A stretch of DNA of 64,000 nucleotides from DASUPK01 sp963815665. GTDB lineage: Bacteria; Actinomycetota; Thermoleophilia; Solirubrobacterales; 70-9. How positions within the stretch are numbered: position 1 is the stretch's first letter; the number at the start of each line of letters is the position of its first letter. The stretch spans positions 65,370-129,369 of the forward strand of contig CAWFHN010000005.1 of assembly GCA_963815665.1 (NCBI GenBank). Direction: 5' to 3'. The notes under the pieces are model-generated. The model was not told where the DNA came from and did no database searches. It saw nothing but the letters and a program-made list of their open reading frames with translations. This document shows, piece after piece, positions 25,382 to 33,869 of the stretch. Both the position numbers and the translations under genes were made by a program.

Positions 25382-26509
25382 CTAACGCCCGAGCTTGCGG
25401 AGGGCCGAGCGAACGGCGAAGAAGCTCGGGCGGGGCGAGAAGTCACGCCGGAGCAGGCCGAAGCGGTTGTCCCAGACGTTCGTGTCGTTCCCGGCGTCGC
25501 GCAGGTCGTAAGCGGTGAGGCCCTTGACGTAGCGCCAACCGGCTGCCGCGCGGAAGCTGTCAGCGAGCGATCGCGCCTGGCGGCCCTCCGAGACGCAGTG
25601 GGGCCGGGTGGGACAGACAGAGTAACCGAACTCGGTCAGCCAGAGGCCCTTCGAGCGATTGCCCGCCGCGAGCATGGCCCGGTGAATCGAGTCGACGCGG
25701 TTCTCGAAGAGGTCGCGGTGCTCCTTCCAGCGGCTCCGGGGAGTGAAGCCCGCATTCATCTGGAAGTCATAGGGGTGGATCGAGATGCCGTCGTAGCCGC
25801 GGATCCCGTCGGCGTAGAGCCGGCGCAGGTAGCCGACGTCGGCGGCGCCGATCGAGCCGACCAGCATCTGCGTCCGCGAGCCGATGCGATTCGCGGCCGC
25901 GGTCGCGGCGTTTGCCAGCGCCACGTAGTCGGATGCGGAGCCGTGCCAGAAGCCGGTCAGGTTCGGCTCGTTCCAGACCTCGAGGGCGTGGATACCGGGC
26001 CAGCGCTGAAGCATCCTCTCGACGATCGACCCGTAGGTCGCAGGGTCGTTGGGCGGATCGACGGTGCCGGCCCCGGGCGGGCACTTGGTTTGCGGGCCAT
26101 CCGCCGCGGCCCAGCACGGCGTGATCATCAACGTGACCAGCACCTTGATCTGACACGAGGAGGCCTGGCCGAGCACCTGATCGATGCGGCTCGCGTAGCC
26201 CTCGTCGATGCGGCCCTGGACCGGCTCGAGCCGGTTCCACTTGACGGTGAACCGCACCAGGTCGGCGTCCACGCGGCACGCCGACTCGAGCTCGCGGGCC
26301 GAGGTCGCGTCGTCCATCCCCGCCGAGCCGGGCCACTCCCAGTTCGGCGTCAGGTTGACGCCGCGGAGCTGCTTTGCGGCACGCGGACCCGCCTTGTCCG
26401 CCTTGCGCTTCGCGGCGACGTCACCTGCCCAGATCCCGGCGGCGATCGCGACGAGCGCGATCGCCGTGCAGAGCATTGAGATTCGAGTTCTCTGGACGGT
26501 CGCGCTCAT
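25382..26509 (-). CDS. Secreted clan GH-A glycoside hydrolase
   Basis: 375 residues. A signal anchor (about 11-33) is followed by a TIM-barrel glycosidase. The acid/base glutamate lies in LEVWNEPNLTG and the nucleophile in GLWLTEFGYS, the two-glutamate arrangement of clan GH-A; RFTVKWNRLEP is the usual third strand. Subfamily and substrate are not assignable. Its 5' region holds two identical GGA-loop hairpins. It shares its strand with the diguanylate cyclase gene, 22 bp upstream of that start, so c-di-GMP and polysaccharide hydrolysis may be co-expressed (inference). Confidence 0.82.
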   Translation of the reverse strand: MSATVQRTRISMLCTAIALVAIAAGIWAGDVAAKRKADKAGPRAAKQLRGVNLTPNWEWPGSAGMDDATSARELESACRVDADLVRFTVKWNRLEPVQGRIDEGYASRIDQVLGQASSCQIKVLVTLMITPCWAAADGPQTKCPPGAGTVDPPNDPATYGSIVERMLQRWPGIHALEVWNEPNLTGFWHGSASDYVALANAATAAANRIGSRTQMLVGSIGAADVGYLRRLYADGIRGYDGISIHPYDFQMNAGFTPRSRWKEHRDLFENRVDSIHRAMLAAGNRSKGLWLTEFGYSVCPTRPHCVSEGRQARSLADSFRAAAGWRYVKGLTAYDLRDAGNDTNVWDNRFGLLRRDFSPRPSFFAVRSALRKLGR

Positions 26510-26550
26510 CGGGCTTTCCGGCTACGGCTCTTCCCTGTGGAAGCTTTGGT

Positions 26551-26594
26551 GGGCATCCTTGCCCTGAGCTTTTCCAAGCCGGGCATCCTTGCCC
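26551..26594 (-). repeat. Two identical GGA-loop hairpins in the glycoside hydrolase 5' region
   Basis: On the minus strand GGGCA-AGGA-TGCCC occurs at 26551-26564 and again, identically, at 26581-26594. Each is a 5-bp stem with loop AGGA, starting 41 nt upstream of the glycoside hydrolase ATG. CAAGGATG matches the core of the CsrA/RsmA SELEX site. Confidence 0.6.
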
Positions 26595-26743
26595 TGCTGT
26601 CATCGTCGCCAAGGCCAGAGCGCCCGACATCTGCAATTGGCCGCAGAGCTGGTAGGTGAAGTCCCGCACGGCACCAGCTATTGACGACCCCGCGATACCG
26701 ACAATGACGGCCTGAGCCGAGGGCGGCTAGCCTCCGTGCCGCC

Positions 26744-27463
26744 TTGGCGACGCTGGACCCAGTCGTGATCCTCTGCGGGGGGCGGGGCACCCGCCTGAGC
26801 GAGCGAACCGAGTCGATCCCGAAGGCGCTGGTCGAGATCGGCGGCCGCCCCATCCTATGGCACGTGATCTCGATCTACGCCGAGCAGGGTTTCTCGCGGT
26901 TCCTGCTGCTCACCGGCTACAAGGGGGAGCAGATCTCCAGCTGGGTTGCCGGGACCCCCTGGCCCGATGGGGTCGAGGTGAGCTGCATCGACACCGGCCT
27001 CGACACTCCGACCGGCGGCCGCATCAAGGCGGCGCAGGATCGGATCGGGAGCGAGCCCTTCTCCGCCACCTACGCCGACGGGGTCGCGGACATCGACCTG
27101 GCCGCGCTGGACGGCTTCCACCGCGGGGGCGGTTCCGTCGCGACGATGACGGTGGTGCGCCCCGAGCTCCAATTCGGCGTGGCGGATCTCGGCGACGGGG
27201 ATCGGGTCCGGGGCTTCCACGAGAAGCCGCGGGTCGACAGCTGGATCAACGGCGGCTTCTTCTGCTTCGAACCCGGGGTCTTCGATTACCTCGCCGAGGA
27301 CAGCGTCCTCGAGCGCGAGCCGCTCGAGAGGCTCGCCGCCGACGGGCAGCTGCGGGCGTTCCGGCATGAGGGGTTCTGGGACTGCATGGATACCTACAAG
27401 GACGCCGTCCTGCTCAACGACCTGTGGGAGAGCGGCGACCCCCCCTGGCAGGCGACGCCGTGA
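26744..27463 (+). CDS. rfbF: Glucose-1-phosphate cytidylyltransferase-like nucleotidyltransferase
   Basis: 239 residues. The nucleotide-binding start is VVILCGGRGTRLSE, followed by IPKALVEIGGRPILWH; the metal Asp lies in ATYADGVADID, and INGGFFCFEP and GFWDCMDT are typical of RfbF-type enzymes. It would make CDP-glucose from CTP and glucose-1-phosphate. TTG 26744 is used as start because the P-loop begins seven residues later; no ATG is available. It overlaps the next gene by GTGA, consistent with the CDP-glucose pathway. Confidence 0.85.
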   Translation: MATLDPVVILCGGRGTRLSERTESIPKALVEIGGRPILWHVISIYAEQGFSRFLLLTGYKGEQISSWVAGTPWPDGVEVSCIDTGLDTPTGGRIKAAQDRIGSEPFSATYADGVADIDLAALDGFHRGGGSVATMTVVRPELQFGVADLGDGDRVRGFHEKPRVDSWINGGFFCFEPGVFDYLAEDSVLEREPLERLAADGQLRAFRHEGFWDCMDTYKDAVLLNDLWESGDPPWQATP

Positions 27464-28425
27464 GGGCGCTGGTCACCGGGGCGAGGGGATTCGCTGGGTC
27501 CTGGGTCGCCAGGGCACTGCTCGACTCGGGGGCGGATGTGACCTCCCTCGATCGCGGCGGCGATCCGCCGAGCGGGCTCGAGCTGCTGGGCATCGCGGGC
27601 GCCGTCCACGATGTCACCGGCGACCTGCGCGACGGCGATCAGATCCTGTCCGTCCTCCGCGAGGACTCGATCGACACGGTCTTCCACCTCGCGGCCCAGG
27701 CGATCGTCGGCGACGCGAACGCGTCCCCCGTCCCGACCTTCGAGGCCAACATCCAGGGAAGCTGGGTGCTGCTGGAGGCCTGCCGGCAGGCCGATGTCGG
27801 CGCGGTGGTCGTCGCCTCGTCCGACAAGGCCTACGGCCCCCACGACGAGCTGCCCTACACCGAGGGCTCGGCCCTGCAGCCGATCTATCCCTACGACGTC
27901 TCGAAGGCGGCGACCGACCTGATCGCACGCAGCTACTGGCACACCCACGGACTGCCGGTGGCGGTCACCCGCCTGGCCAACATCTACGGCGGCGGCGACC
28001 GCAACTTCTCCCGGCTGATCCCGGAGGCGGTCACCGCCGTGCTCGACGGGCGCCGCCCGGTGATCCGCTCGGACGGCTCGCCGGAGCGCGACTTCCTCTA
28101 CGTCGAGGACGCGGCCTCCGCCTATCTGGCGATCGCCGAGGCGCTGGCCGGCGGCCGAGCGGCGGGCGAGGCCTTCAACGCGGGCTGGGGCCGCCCGACC
28201 CCGGTGCGCGAGGTGGTGGAGACGATCTGCGAGCTGGGACCCGGCGACGTCGAGCCGGACTACCGCGGCGCCGGCAACCCCGGCGGGGAGATCGAGCGCC
28301 AGTACCTCGACTCGACCAAGATCCGCGCGGAGATCGGCTGGGAGCCGAGCGTCGAGCTCCGGGATGGCCTGGGCCGAACCCTCGACTGGTACCGCGCTCA
28401 TCCCGAGGTGAGGCCCGGTTCGTGA
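27460..28425 (+). CDS. rfbG: CDP-glucose 4,6-dehydratase-like SDR
   Basis: 321 residues of the extended SDR family. The NAD loop is VTGARGFAGSWVARAL, DTVFHLAAQAIVG and VVASSDKAYGPHD form the active-site wall, and the catalytic Tyr-Lys lies in YPYDVSKAATD. Together with the upstream cytidylyltransferase it should make CDP-4-keto-6-deoxyglucose for a surface glycan. The GTG start overlaps the previous stop. No C-3 dehydrase is present in the window, so the final sugar is unknown. Confidence 0.83.
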   Translation: MRALVTGARGFAGSWVARALLDSGADVTSLDRGGDPPSGLELLGIAGAVHDVTGDLRDGDQILSVLREDSIDTVFHLAAQAIVGDANASPVPTFEANIQGSWVLLEACRQADVGAVVVASSDKAYGPHDELPYTEGSALQPIYPYDVSKAATDLIARSYWHTHGLPVAVTRLANIYGGGDRNFSRLIPEAVTAVLDGRRPVIRSDGSPERDFLYVEDAASAYLAIAEALAGGRAAGEAFNAGWGRPTPVREVVETICELGPGDVEPDYRGAGNPGGEIERQYLDSTKIRAEIGWEPSVELRDGLGRTLDWYRAHPEVRPGS

Positions 28426-28456
28426 GCGCTACGAGCAGCCCGGCTAGGCTGAGCGG

Positions 28457-29011
28457 ATGCCGACCCCCCGGAAGGCCGCCGCGCTGTTGCGCTTCATCTG
28501 GCTCCGTCTCCGCTGCCGTGACTTCGATGGCCGGCCGTTCTTCATCGGGCCGCGCTCGAGGTTCCGCGTCTCACGCAGTGCGCGCGTCGCCGTCGGCCGG
28601 CATGTGACCCTGGTTCGCGACTTCGACGGCCGCCTCAGGGGCGAGCTCGAGGTCGGTGACTACGTCTGGTTCTCGCCAGGCTGCACCCTCGCCGTCCACG
28701 AGAGCGTCTCGATCGGCAGCAACTGCGTCTTCGCCGAGTACGTCTCCATTCACGACAACAACCACGCCGGGGGCGCGCTCCAGGAGCCGCTGGCGGGGCG
28801 GGGGTTCGAGACGGCGCCGATCAGGATCGGCCGGAACGTCTGGGTCGGCGCGAAGGCGACGATCCTGAAGGGCGTGACGATCGGCGACAACGCGATCGTC
28901 GGCGCCAATTCCGTGGTCACCCGGGACGTCCCGGCCGGCGCTACGGTCGCGGGCGCTCCTGCACGTGAGCTCGGCCCAGCGCAAACTCGACAAGGCGCCC
29001 TAAGGGCCTGA
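28457..29011 (+). CDS. Left-handed beta-helix (hexapeptide) acyltransferase
   Basis: 184 residues with hexapeptide repeats: VGDYVWFSPGCTLAVH, IGSNCVFAEYVSIHDNNH, IRIGRNVWVGAKATIL, IGDNAIVGANSVVT. The HDNNH segment supplies the catalytic histidine typical of sugar O-acetyltransferases of the WbbJ/LacA type. It probably acetylates a sugar made by the two upstream genes. The 3' end overlaps the convergent next gene by 71 bp. Confidence 0.85.
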   Translation: MPTPRKAAALLRFIWLRLRCRDFDGRPFFIGPRSRFRVSRSARVAVGRHVTLVRDFDGRLRGELEVGDYVWFSPGCTLAVHESVSIGSNCVFAEYVSIHDNNHAGGALQEPLAGRGFETAPIRIGRNVWVGAKATILKGVTIGDNAIVGANSVVTRDVPAGATVAGAPARELGPAQTRQGALRA

Positions 29012-29309
29012 ACGGGAGCAGCGTCGTGGCGACGTTGCGCCCGAGCTCCGCGAAATCGAGCTTCTGAATCAGCTCCTCCGCCTCCTCCCTCTCCTTGTTC
29101 GAGAGCCGCGACGGGCGGCCCCGCGACCTGCGGATCAGCTCTCGGAGCCTGCGCCGCTCGTCCGGCTCGAGCCGGCGCCAGTGGCGGTTGGCGAGCCAGG
29201 TGACCTGGATAGCCGCGATGAACCAGAGGCGCTCGGCCAGCCAGCGGCTGCGGGCGGCGGCGCGCCTGCCGCTCCACGCGATCAGCCGGTTGACGCCGCG
29301 AAAGAACAT
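28941..29309 (-). CDS. Conserved-looking hypothetical basic protein
   Basis: 122 residues from ATG 29309, rich in Arg and Trp: VNRLIAWSGRRAAARSRW, then a helical segment LEPDERRRLRELIRRSRGRP and SNKEREEAEELIQKLDF. No family recognised; it looks soluble and helical with a hydrophobic N-terminal patch. It follows the esterase on the same strand by 11 bp, so the two are probably co-transcribed. Its end overlaps the convergent acyltransferase by 71 bp, which is unusual. An upstream start at 29351 would overlap the esterase. Confidence 0.6.
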   Translation of the reverse strand: MFFRGVNRLIAWSGRRAAARSRWLAERLWFIAAIQVTWLANRHWRRLEPDERRRLRELIRRSRGRPSRLSNKEREEAEELIQKLDFAELGRNVATTLLPFRPLGRLVEFALGRAHVQERPRP

Positions 29310-29320
29310 CGCCCCTTTGG

Positions 29321-30286
29321 TTACCCCGAACGGTGCCGCGCATGCCGCCACATCGGAGGATGGGGAAGGACGCGCATCAGGTACGGCAGGGCCTCGGCGA
29401 GATCGTGCTTCGCGTAGGCGGCCGCGTGTGTGCCAGGCCGGTCGACGAAGACATGTGGGATCCCGAGCTCGGTCAGCCGGCGATCGAGGTTGAGGTTCGT
29501 CTGCTCGATGTCCGCCTCGAACGGATCGGGGCCTCCGCCGTACGCCCCGCCCGGCTGCCCGTTCCCGGTGAAGAGCAGCACCCGGGTGTACCCGAGCAGG
29601 GGTGCGAGGTCGACTGGGTTATGCACCTGCCATCGTGCCTCCTGGGTCTCGGGCGGGCCCCATACGGCCGGGTTGCCCGCGGGCGTTCGCTGAGTCTCGA
29701 ACACCGACCGGAGCGGCGGGTAGTCCGAGTCGACCGAGCCCGAGAAGCTCGCCGCGACCGAGAACAGCCCAGGGTGCCGCGCCGCGTAGCTGAGCGCGCC
29801 GAAGCCGCCCATCGAGTACCCGGCGACCGCTCGGGCCCGGCCGACGGCCTTGGCGCGGAAGCGGGAGTCGATCCAGGGGATCAGCTCACCCGTGTGGTAG
29901 GTCTCCCACATCGGCGGCCCTCCCTCGCCGTCGTTCCACCAATCGGAGTAGAAGCCGTATGCGCCCGCGTCGGGCGTGACCACGATCAGCGGCATCCGCT
30001 TCGTCAAGCTCAGCGCGGTCTTGGTCCAGCTCGCGTAGTTGCCATTGGCGCCGTGCAGCAGATAGAGGACGGAGTAGCGCCGCTTGTCATCGCGGTAGCC
30101 GTTGGGCAGCACCACCCTGACGTGGGTGGGCTCGCTGAGCGACGACGTCGAGAGCGTGAACTCGAGCAGCCGCGGCTTCAGGCGAGCCGCGCTCTGCACG
30201 TCCAGTGCCTCCGCCGAGGCGGCTGGCGGGAGCACGACGATCAGCGCGAGGGCGAGTGTGGACGCGAGGCGGCGGGCTCGGCTCAT
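29321..30286 (-). CDS. Secreted alpha/beta-hydrolase esterase (esterase D/antigen 85-like)
   Basis: 321 residues: signal peptide (LASTLALALIVVLPPAA, SAEA cleavage), then an alpha/beta-hydrolase. The oxyanion region is LYLLHGANGNYASW, the nucleophile serine lies in VAGYSMGGFGAL, and the catalytic histidine is probably in DRPGTHAAAYA. The architecture matches the putative-esterase family that includes mycolyltransferases and esterase D. The substrate could be an acylated cell-envelope sugar, given nearby acyltransferases (inference). Confidence 0.85.
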   Translation of the reverse strand: MSRARRLASTLALALIVVLPPAASAEALDVQSAARLKPRLLEFTLSTSSLSEPTHVRVVLPNGYRDDKRRYSVLYLLHGANGNYASWTKTALSLTKRMPLIVVTPDAGAYGFYSDWWNDGEGGPPMWETYHTGELIPWIDSRFRAKAVGRARAVAGYSMGGFGALSYAARHPGLFSVAASFSGSVDSDYPPLRSVFETQRTPAGNPAVWGPPETQEARWQVHNPVDLAPLLGYTRVLLFTGNGQPGGAYGGGPDPFEADIEQTNLNLDRRLTELGIPHVFVDRPGTHAAAYAKHDLAEALPYLMRVLPHPPMWRHARHRSG

Positions 30287-30317
30287 GCGGGTTTGAACAG
30301 GCAGGGAGTGCGAAGAG

Positions 30318-30390
30318 AGCGGCGGACGGGACTTGAACCCGCTACCTCGAGCTTGGGAAGCTCGCGCTCTACCAGGTGAGCTACCGCCGC
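30318..30390 (-). tRNA. tRNA-Gly (CCC)
   Basis: 73 nt. Acceptor GCGGCGG/CCGCCGC with discriminator T, D arm GCTC/GAGC, anticodon stem CGAGC/GCTCG around TTCCCAA (anticodon CCC, reading GGG), T arm with GGTTCAAGTCC. CCA is not encoded. Confidence 0.95.
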
Positions 30391-30440
30391 GCGCTCGCGA
30401 CATTCTAGGTCCGTGGCGCCGCGTCACTAGCCTTCCCCCG

Positions 30441-30965
30441 GTGAGCTCGAAGTCATTCGCGGTGGTGATCGCCGTCCTGGCGGTCATCGGCCTGCTCGGA
30501 TTTGGGCTGCTCAGCAAGGGCGAGGCGTCGCTGTCCCTCGGCGATCCGGCGCCGGACAAGCAGCTCACCGACCTCGGCGGCCCGGGCGCCGGGCAGATCG
30601 CGGACTACCGCGGCAAATGGGTGCTGGTCAACTTCTGGGCCTCGTGGTGCGGGCCCTGCAAGGCGGAGGCGCCCGACCTGCAGGCCTTCCAGGTGGCGAA
30701 CCGGGACCGGAACTTCACGGTTCTCGGCATCAACCTCTTCGACTCGACCGACCATGCGATCGCCTTCGTGCACCGCTACGGCCTCACCTACCCGCAGCTC
30801 CACGATTCGGGCGGCGACGATCGCAAGGACGCCTACGGGATGACCGGCTTCCCGGAGAACTTCCTGATCGACCCCCAGGGGCACGTCGCCCTGATCCGGC
30901 GCGGCCCGGTCGACGCGAGCTATCTCGACCAGACCGTCGAGCCGCTGATCCGGTCGGGATCGTGA
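30441..30965 (+). CDS. ccmG: CcmG/DsbE-type membrane thioredoxin
   Basis: 174 residues. An N-terminal signal anchor (FAVVIAVLAVIGLLGFGLL) leads to a TlpA/CcmG thioredoxin domain with active site NFWASWCGPCKAEAP and the cis-proline region GMTGFPENFLID. It reduces apocytochrome c cysteines or passes electrons to CcmH in System I maturation. The GTG start is required because the upstream frame runs through the tRNA. It overlaps ccmH by GTGA. It is split from ccmE/ccmF, which lie 7 kb away on the other strand. Confidence 0.87.
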   Translation: MSSKSFAVVIAVLAVIGLLGFGLLSKGEASLSLGDPAPDKQLTDLGGPGAGQIADYRGKWVLVNFWASWCGPCKAEAPDLQAFQVANRDRNFTVLGINLFDSTDHAIAFVHRYGLTYPQLHDSGGDDRKDAYGMTGFPENFLIDPQGHVALIRRGPVDASYLDQTVEPLIRSGS

Positions 30966-31435
30966 GCGGCGTCTCCCGGCGGCTGTCGGCGCTTGGTGGG
31001 ATCGCGACGCTCGTCGCACTGGTCGCGTTCGTATCGAGCGCCTCCGCCTGCACCCCCCGCACCAACCTGCCCGACGTGGAGGACGAGGTGATGTGCACGA
31101 TCTGCGGGACGCTGCTCGAGGAATCCGACTCCCCACAGGCCGAGGGCGAGCGCTCGCTGATCCGGAAGCTTGTCGCCGAATGCCAGACGAAGGACCAGAT
31201 CAAGGACGCCCTGGTCGCCCAGTACGGACCGCGGGTGCTCGCCACCCCGAGCGGGCACGGCTTCGACCTCACCGCCTGGATCGTCCCGGGACTGCTGATC
31301 GCCCTCGCCATCGTCGGGCTGGGGGTTGGAGCCACCCGGCTCGCCCGCCGCTCCGGCCCACCCGATCCCCCGGCGCCGCTCGATCCCGGCGACGAAGCGC
31401 GGCTCGAGCGGGACATCTCCTCCTACGACCTCTGA
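30962..31435 (+). CDS. ccmH: CcmH/CycL-like cytochrome c biogenesis protein
   Basis: 157 residues: signal peptide, a helical domain with the redox pair in VMCTICGTLLEESDS (CxxC, where classical CcmH has CPxC), then a membrane helix (TAWIVPGLLIALAIVGLGV) and a short cytoplasmic tail. CcmH reduces or holds apocytochrome c. The periplasmic helical domain motif QIKDALVAQYGPRVL is typical. It is translationally coupled to ccmG. Confidence 0.87.
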   Translation: MSGVSRRLSALGGIATLVALVAFVSSASACTPRTNLPDVEDEVMCTICGTLLEESDSPQAEGERSLIRKLVAECQTKDQIKDALVAQYGPRVLATPSGHGFDLTAWIVPGLLIALAIVGLGVGATRLARRSGPPDPPAPLDPGDEARLERDISSYDL

Positions 31436-31437
31436 GC

Positions 31438-32721
31438 TCAGTCGCCGAGCAACACCGCGAGGAAGCGCGAGGAGAACTCCCGCGCCGCGTTCACGTCGAA
31501 TAGCTCGGGCCCGCAGCGCAGGGTGACGAACAGCCCCGCCTCCGAGGCCCCGATGCCGAGCGCCACACCGGCGGGCATCCGGACCGGCGGCGAGAACCAG
31601 AGCGCCTCGATGGGCAGGTCGGGACCGAGCCGCGCCGGCAGCTCCGGCCGGCCGACGTTGGAGAGCACCGCGGTCTCGGGGGCCTCCTCGGAGGGTGCCG
31701 GCAGCAGCGGCCCGAGCAGCCGCCGCAGCCAGACCGGTATGACACCGCCGGAGGCGAGCATCTGCGCGAAGTCCTGCGCCTTCAGGCGCTGGGTGCGCTC
31801 GGCCACGGCCCGCTGGGCCGCGTCGAGGTCGGTCTGCGCGTCCGGCGGGATCGAGACCGACAGCGTGGCAGCGAGGTTGGCGAGCAGCTCGCCGGACCAC
31901 TCGTCCGGGCGGATGTTGACCGGCACCGTGAGCTCGATCGGCCCAGGCGAGACAGCGTGTTCGTCGTTCCAGCCGCGAATTGCGACCGCGAGCGAGGCGA
32001 GCAGGAGGTCGTTGAACGTCGCCGGGGCCCGGCGACGCGCCCTGGCCCGCTCGACTTCATCCGGAGTCAGGCTGGTCAGGCGGAGGGCCGCGGTTCCCCC
32101 GGTCCGTCCCCCGTCCGGCGCGATCCGAACGGCGAGCCCCGCGCCCTCCTCCCCGAGCCGCGAGCGCTCGCGGATCCGCTTGATGCGGTCGCCGAGGGTC
32201 CGCCTGCCGGCGAACTCGCGCAGGTCCCGCATGCGGAGCGGGTCGACCTCCGGGACCGGATCGGGCTCGCCCGCGTACGCGCGCAGGATCGAGGCGAGCA
32301 GCCGGAAGGCGCCGATCCCGTCGCCGACGCCGTGGTTGAGGTTGAGGATCAGGGCGTCCCTGCCGGGGCAGCGGCCGAGGGTCAGCGAGAGAGGCGGCGC
32401 GGCATCAAGCGATGGGGCCGATGAGAGCGCTCGCTCGCGGAGCTCGTCCAGCTCCGCGTCCCCGGAACATTCGACGACCTGCGGCGGCCGCACCGCCGGC
32501 GAGTCGGCGATCACCCAGTTGCGATCGCCCTCCGGCCCCTCGGAGAGGGAGGCGCGCGCCATCGGATGGCGCACGAGCGCGGACGCGACCGCCGACTGGA
32601 GCCGCACGAGCTCGAGTCGCCCACCGACCCAGACCTCGGCGTGAACGCTCCACGGCTCCCCGGGCCGGTCGAGCCGCAGGAAGAGCTCGTCCTCCTCTGT
32701 GACCCGGGCGTGCTCAGGCAC
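31438..32721 (-). CDS. WES/DGAT-like condensation-domain acyltransferase
   Basis: 427 residues of the wax-ester synthase/diacylglycerol acyltransferase (condensation) superfamily. The active-site HHxxxDG reads NHGVGDG: the first His is Asn, while the catalytic second His and Asp-Gly are kept. PVNIRPDEW and ETAVLSNVGRPELP near the C terminus fit the family. It might acylate a lipid alcohol or glycan; substrate unknown. It is convergent with ccmH (2-bp gap) and divergent from a glycosyltransferase. Confidence 0.8.
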   Translation of the reverse strand: MPEHARVTEEDELFLRLDRPGEPWSVHAEVWVGGRLELVRLQSAVASALVRHPMARASLSEGPEGDRNWVIADSPAVRPPQVVECSGDAELDELRERALSSAPSLDAAPPLSLTLGRCPGRDALILNLNHGVGDGIGAFRLLASILRAYAGEPDPVPEVDPLRMRDLREFAGRRTLGDRIKRIRERSRLGEEGAGLAVRIAPDGGRTGGTAALRLTSLTPDEVERARARRRAPATFNDLLLASLAVAIRGWNDEHAVSPGPIELTVPVNIRPDEWSGELLANLAATLSVSIPPDAQTDLDAAQRAVAERTQRLKAQDFAQMLASGGVIPVWLRRLLGPLLPAPSEEAPETAVLSNVGRPELPARLGPDLPIEALWFSPPVRMPAGVALGIGASEAGLFVTLRCGPELFDVNAAREFSSRFLAVLLGD

Positions 32722-32761
32722 CCGGCGATCCTCCCAGACGGCGCTGCTAACTTGCGCCGCC

Positions 32762-33721
32762 GTGGCGAGCCCGAGCGAACCAGGGACGGATCCGACCTTC
32801 TCCGTGGTGATCCCGACGCAGGGGCGTCCGCGGACGCTGGCGCGGACGCTCGCCTTCGTCCTCCAATGCGATCCCCCGCCCGCGGAGGTCGTCGTTGTGG
32901 ACGGAGATGGAACCAGCGAGCAGGTCGTCGAGGCCGCGCGCTCGAACGGCGGTCCGGCGATCCAGCACCTGACCGGCGGCCAGCCGCGCTCCTACAACCG
33001 CAACCTGGGCGCGGAGCACTCGACGGGGGAGGTCGTCGTCTTCCTCGACGATGACGCCAGGGCCCTGCCGTCGTTGTTCGGAGCGCTTGCCCGGGCCTAC
33101 GCCGACCCCGGCGTCGTCGGCGCGACCGGGCGGGTGATCGAGCCGGGCCGGCGGAAGTTCGGTGGCGTCTCCTCCCGCATCAGGCGGGCGCTCTTCCCGG
33201 GCGGGCTCGACGGGACGATGACCAGCTTCGGCTACCCGCGCCGTATCGTGGAACCCGAGCGCGAGTGGGACGTCGAGTGGATGCAGGGCTGCTTGATGAG
33301 CGCCCGCCGCGATGCCGCGATCCAGACGCGCCACGACGAGAACCTGCCGAGCTCAATGGACGGCGAGGACGAGGACTTCGCCTACCGGCTCTCGCGACTC
33401 GGGCGCCTCCGGTACCTGCCCAACGCGATGGTGATTCACGAGCTGATGGGACTGGCCGAGAAGCACCGCGACCAGCGGCGCTTCGATCGCAACGTGGTGG
33501 TGTCCCGCGCCTACCTCCTCCGCAAGAACTTCGAGATCACCCCGCTGGTGGCCGCCCGCTTCGCCGGGCTGCTCGCCGTCCTGATCGGCCATCGGGCCAT
33601 GAACCGGGAATGGAGCGGCGTCCAGGGCCTGATCGACGGAATCCGCGCCGTCTGGCGCGAGCGCCACACCCCGCTGGACGAGTTCATCGCCGCCTGCCGC
33701 GGCGCGGAACTGGCCGTCTAG
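32762..33721 (+). CDS. Family 2 glycosyltransferase
   Basis: 319 residues with a GT-A fold: FSVVIPTQGRPRTLARTL at the start, VVVVDGDGTSEQV, and the metal-binding FLDDDARAL. EWDVEWMQGCLMSARRDA and MDGEDEDFAYRLSRLG supply the acceptor-site and ED base motifs. A C-terminal segment may form amphipathic helices. It transfers a nucleotide sugar in glycan synthesis. The GTG 32762 start follows a short gap from the divergent WES/DGAT gene. The first island repeat lies 29 bp after the stop. Confidence 0.85.
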   Translation: MASPSEPGTDPTFSVVIPTQGRPRTLARTLAFVLQCDPPPAEVVVVDGDGTSEQVVEAARSNGGPAIQHLTGGQPRSYNRNLGAEHSTGEVVVFLDDDARALPSLFGALARAYADPGVVGATGRVIEPGRRKFGGVSSRIRRALFPGGLDGTMTSFGYPRRIVEPEREWDVEWMQGCLMSARRDAAIQTRHDENLPSSMDGEDEDFAYRLSRLGRLRYLPNAMVIHELMGLAEKHRDQRRFDRNVVVSRAYLLRKNFEITPLVAARFAGLLAVLIGHRAMNREWSGVQGLIDGIRAVWRERHTPLDEFIAACRGAELAV

Positions 33722-33749
33722 CCGCCGGTCCGTTCGCGATTGAGGCGAG

Positions 33750-33788
33750 CCGAAACCGCCGCTTTGCATGGAAAGCAGCGGTTTTCGG
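33750..33788. repeat. Island stem-loop repeat 1 (B-type loop)
   Basis: Perfect-looking hairpin: CCGAAACCGCCGCTTT, loop GCATGG, then AAAGCAGCGGTTTTCGG. It carries the GCATGG (B) loop of the family and lies just after the glycosyltransferase gene at the left edge of island 1. Confidence 0.8.
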
Positions 33789-33869
33789 ACCAGAAATCGA
33801 CAATACTGGTCCCGGTGAACACAGGGAGGATCCGATTTAGGCGGGGCCCAGACGCGGGATAATCCAAGG

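Noticed and set aside
26510..26743. c-di-GMP riboswitch upstream of the glycoside hydrolase
   Set aside because: The AGGGCAA string recalled GEMM RNAs, but the remaining conserved blocks (GGGACGCAAAGCC, GGUAGCGGGGUUACC) are absent; two identical simple hairpins are seen instead.
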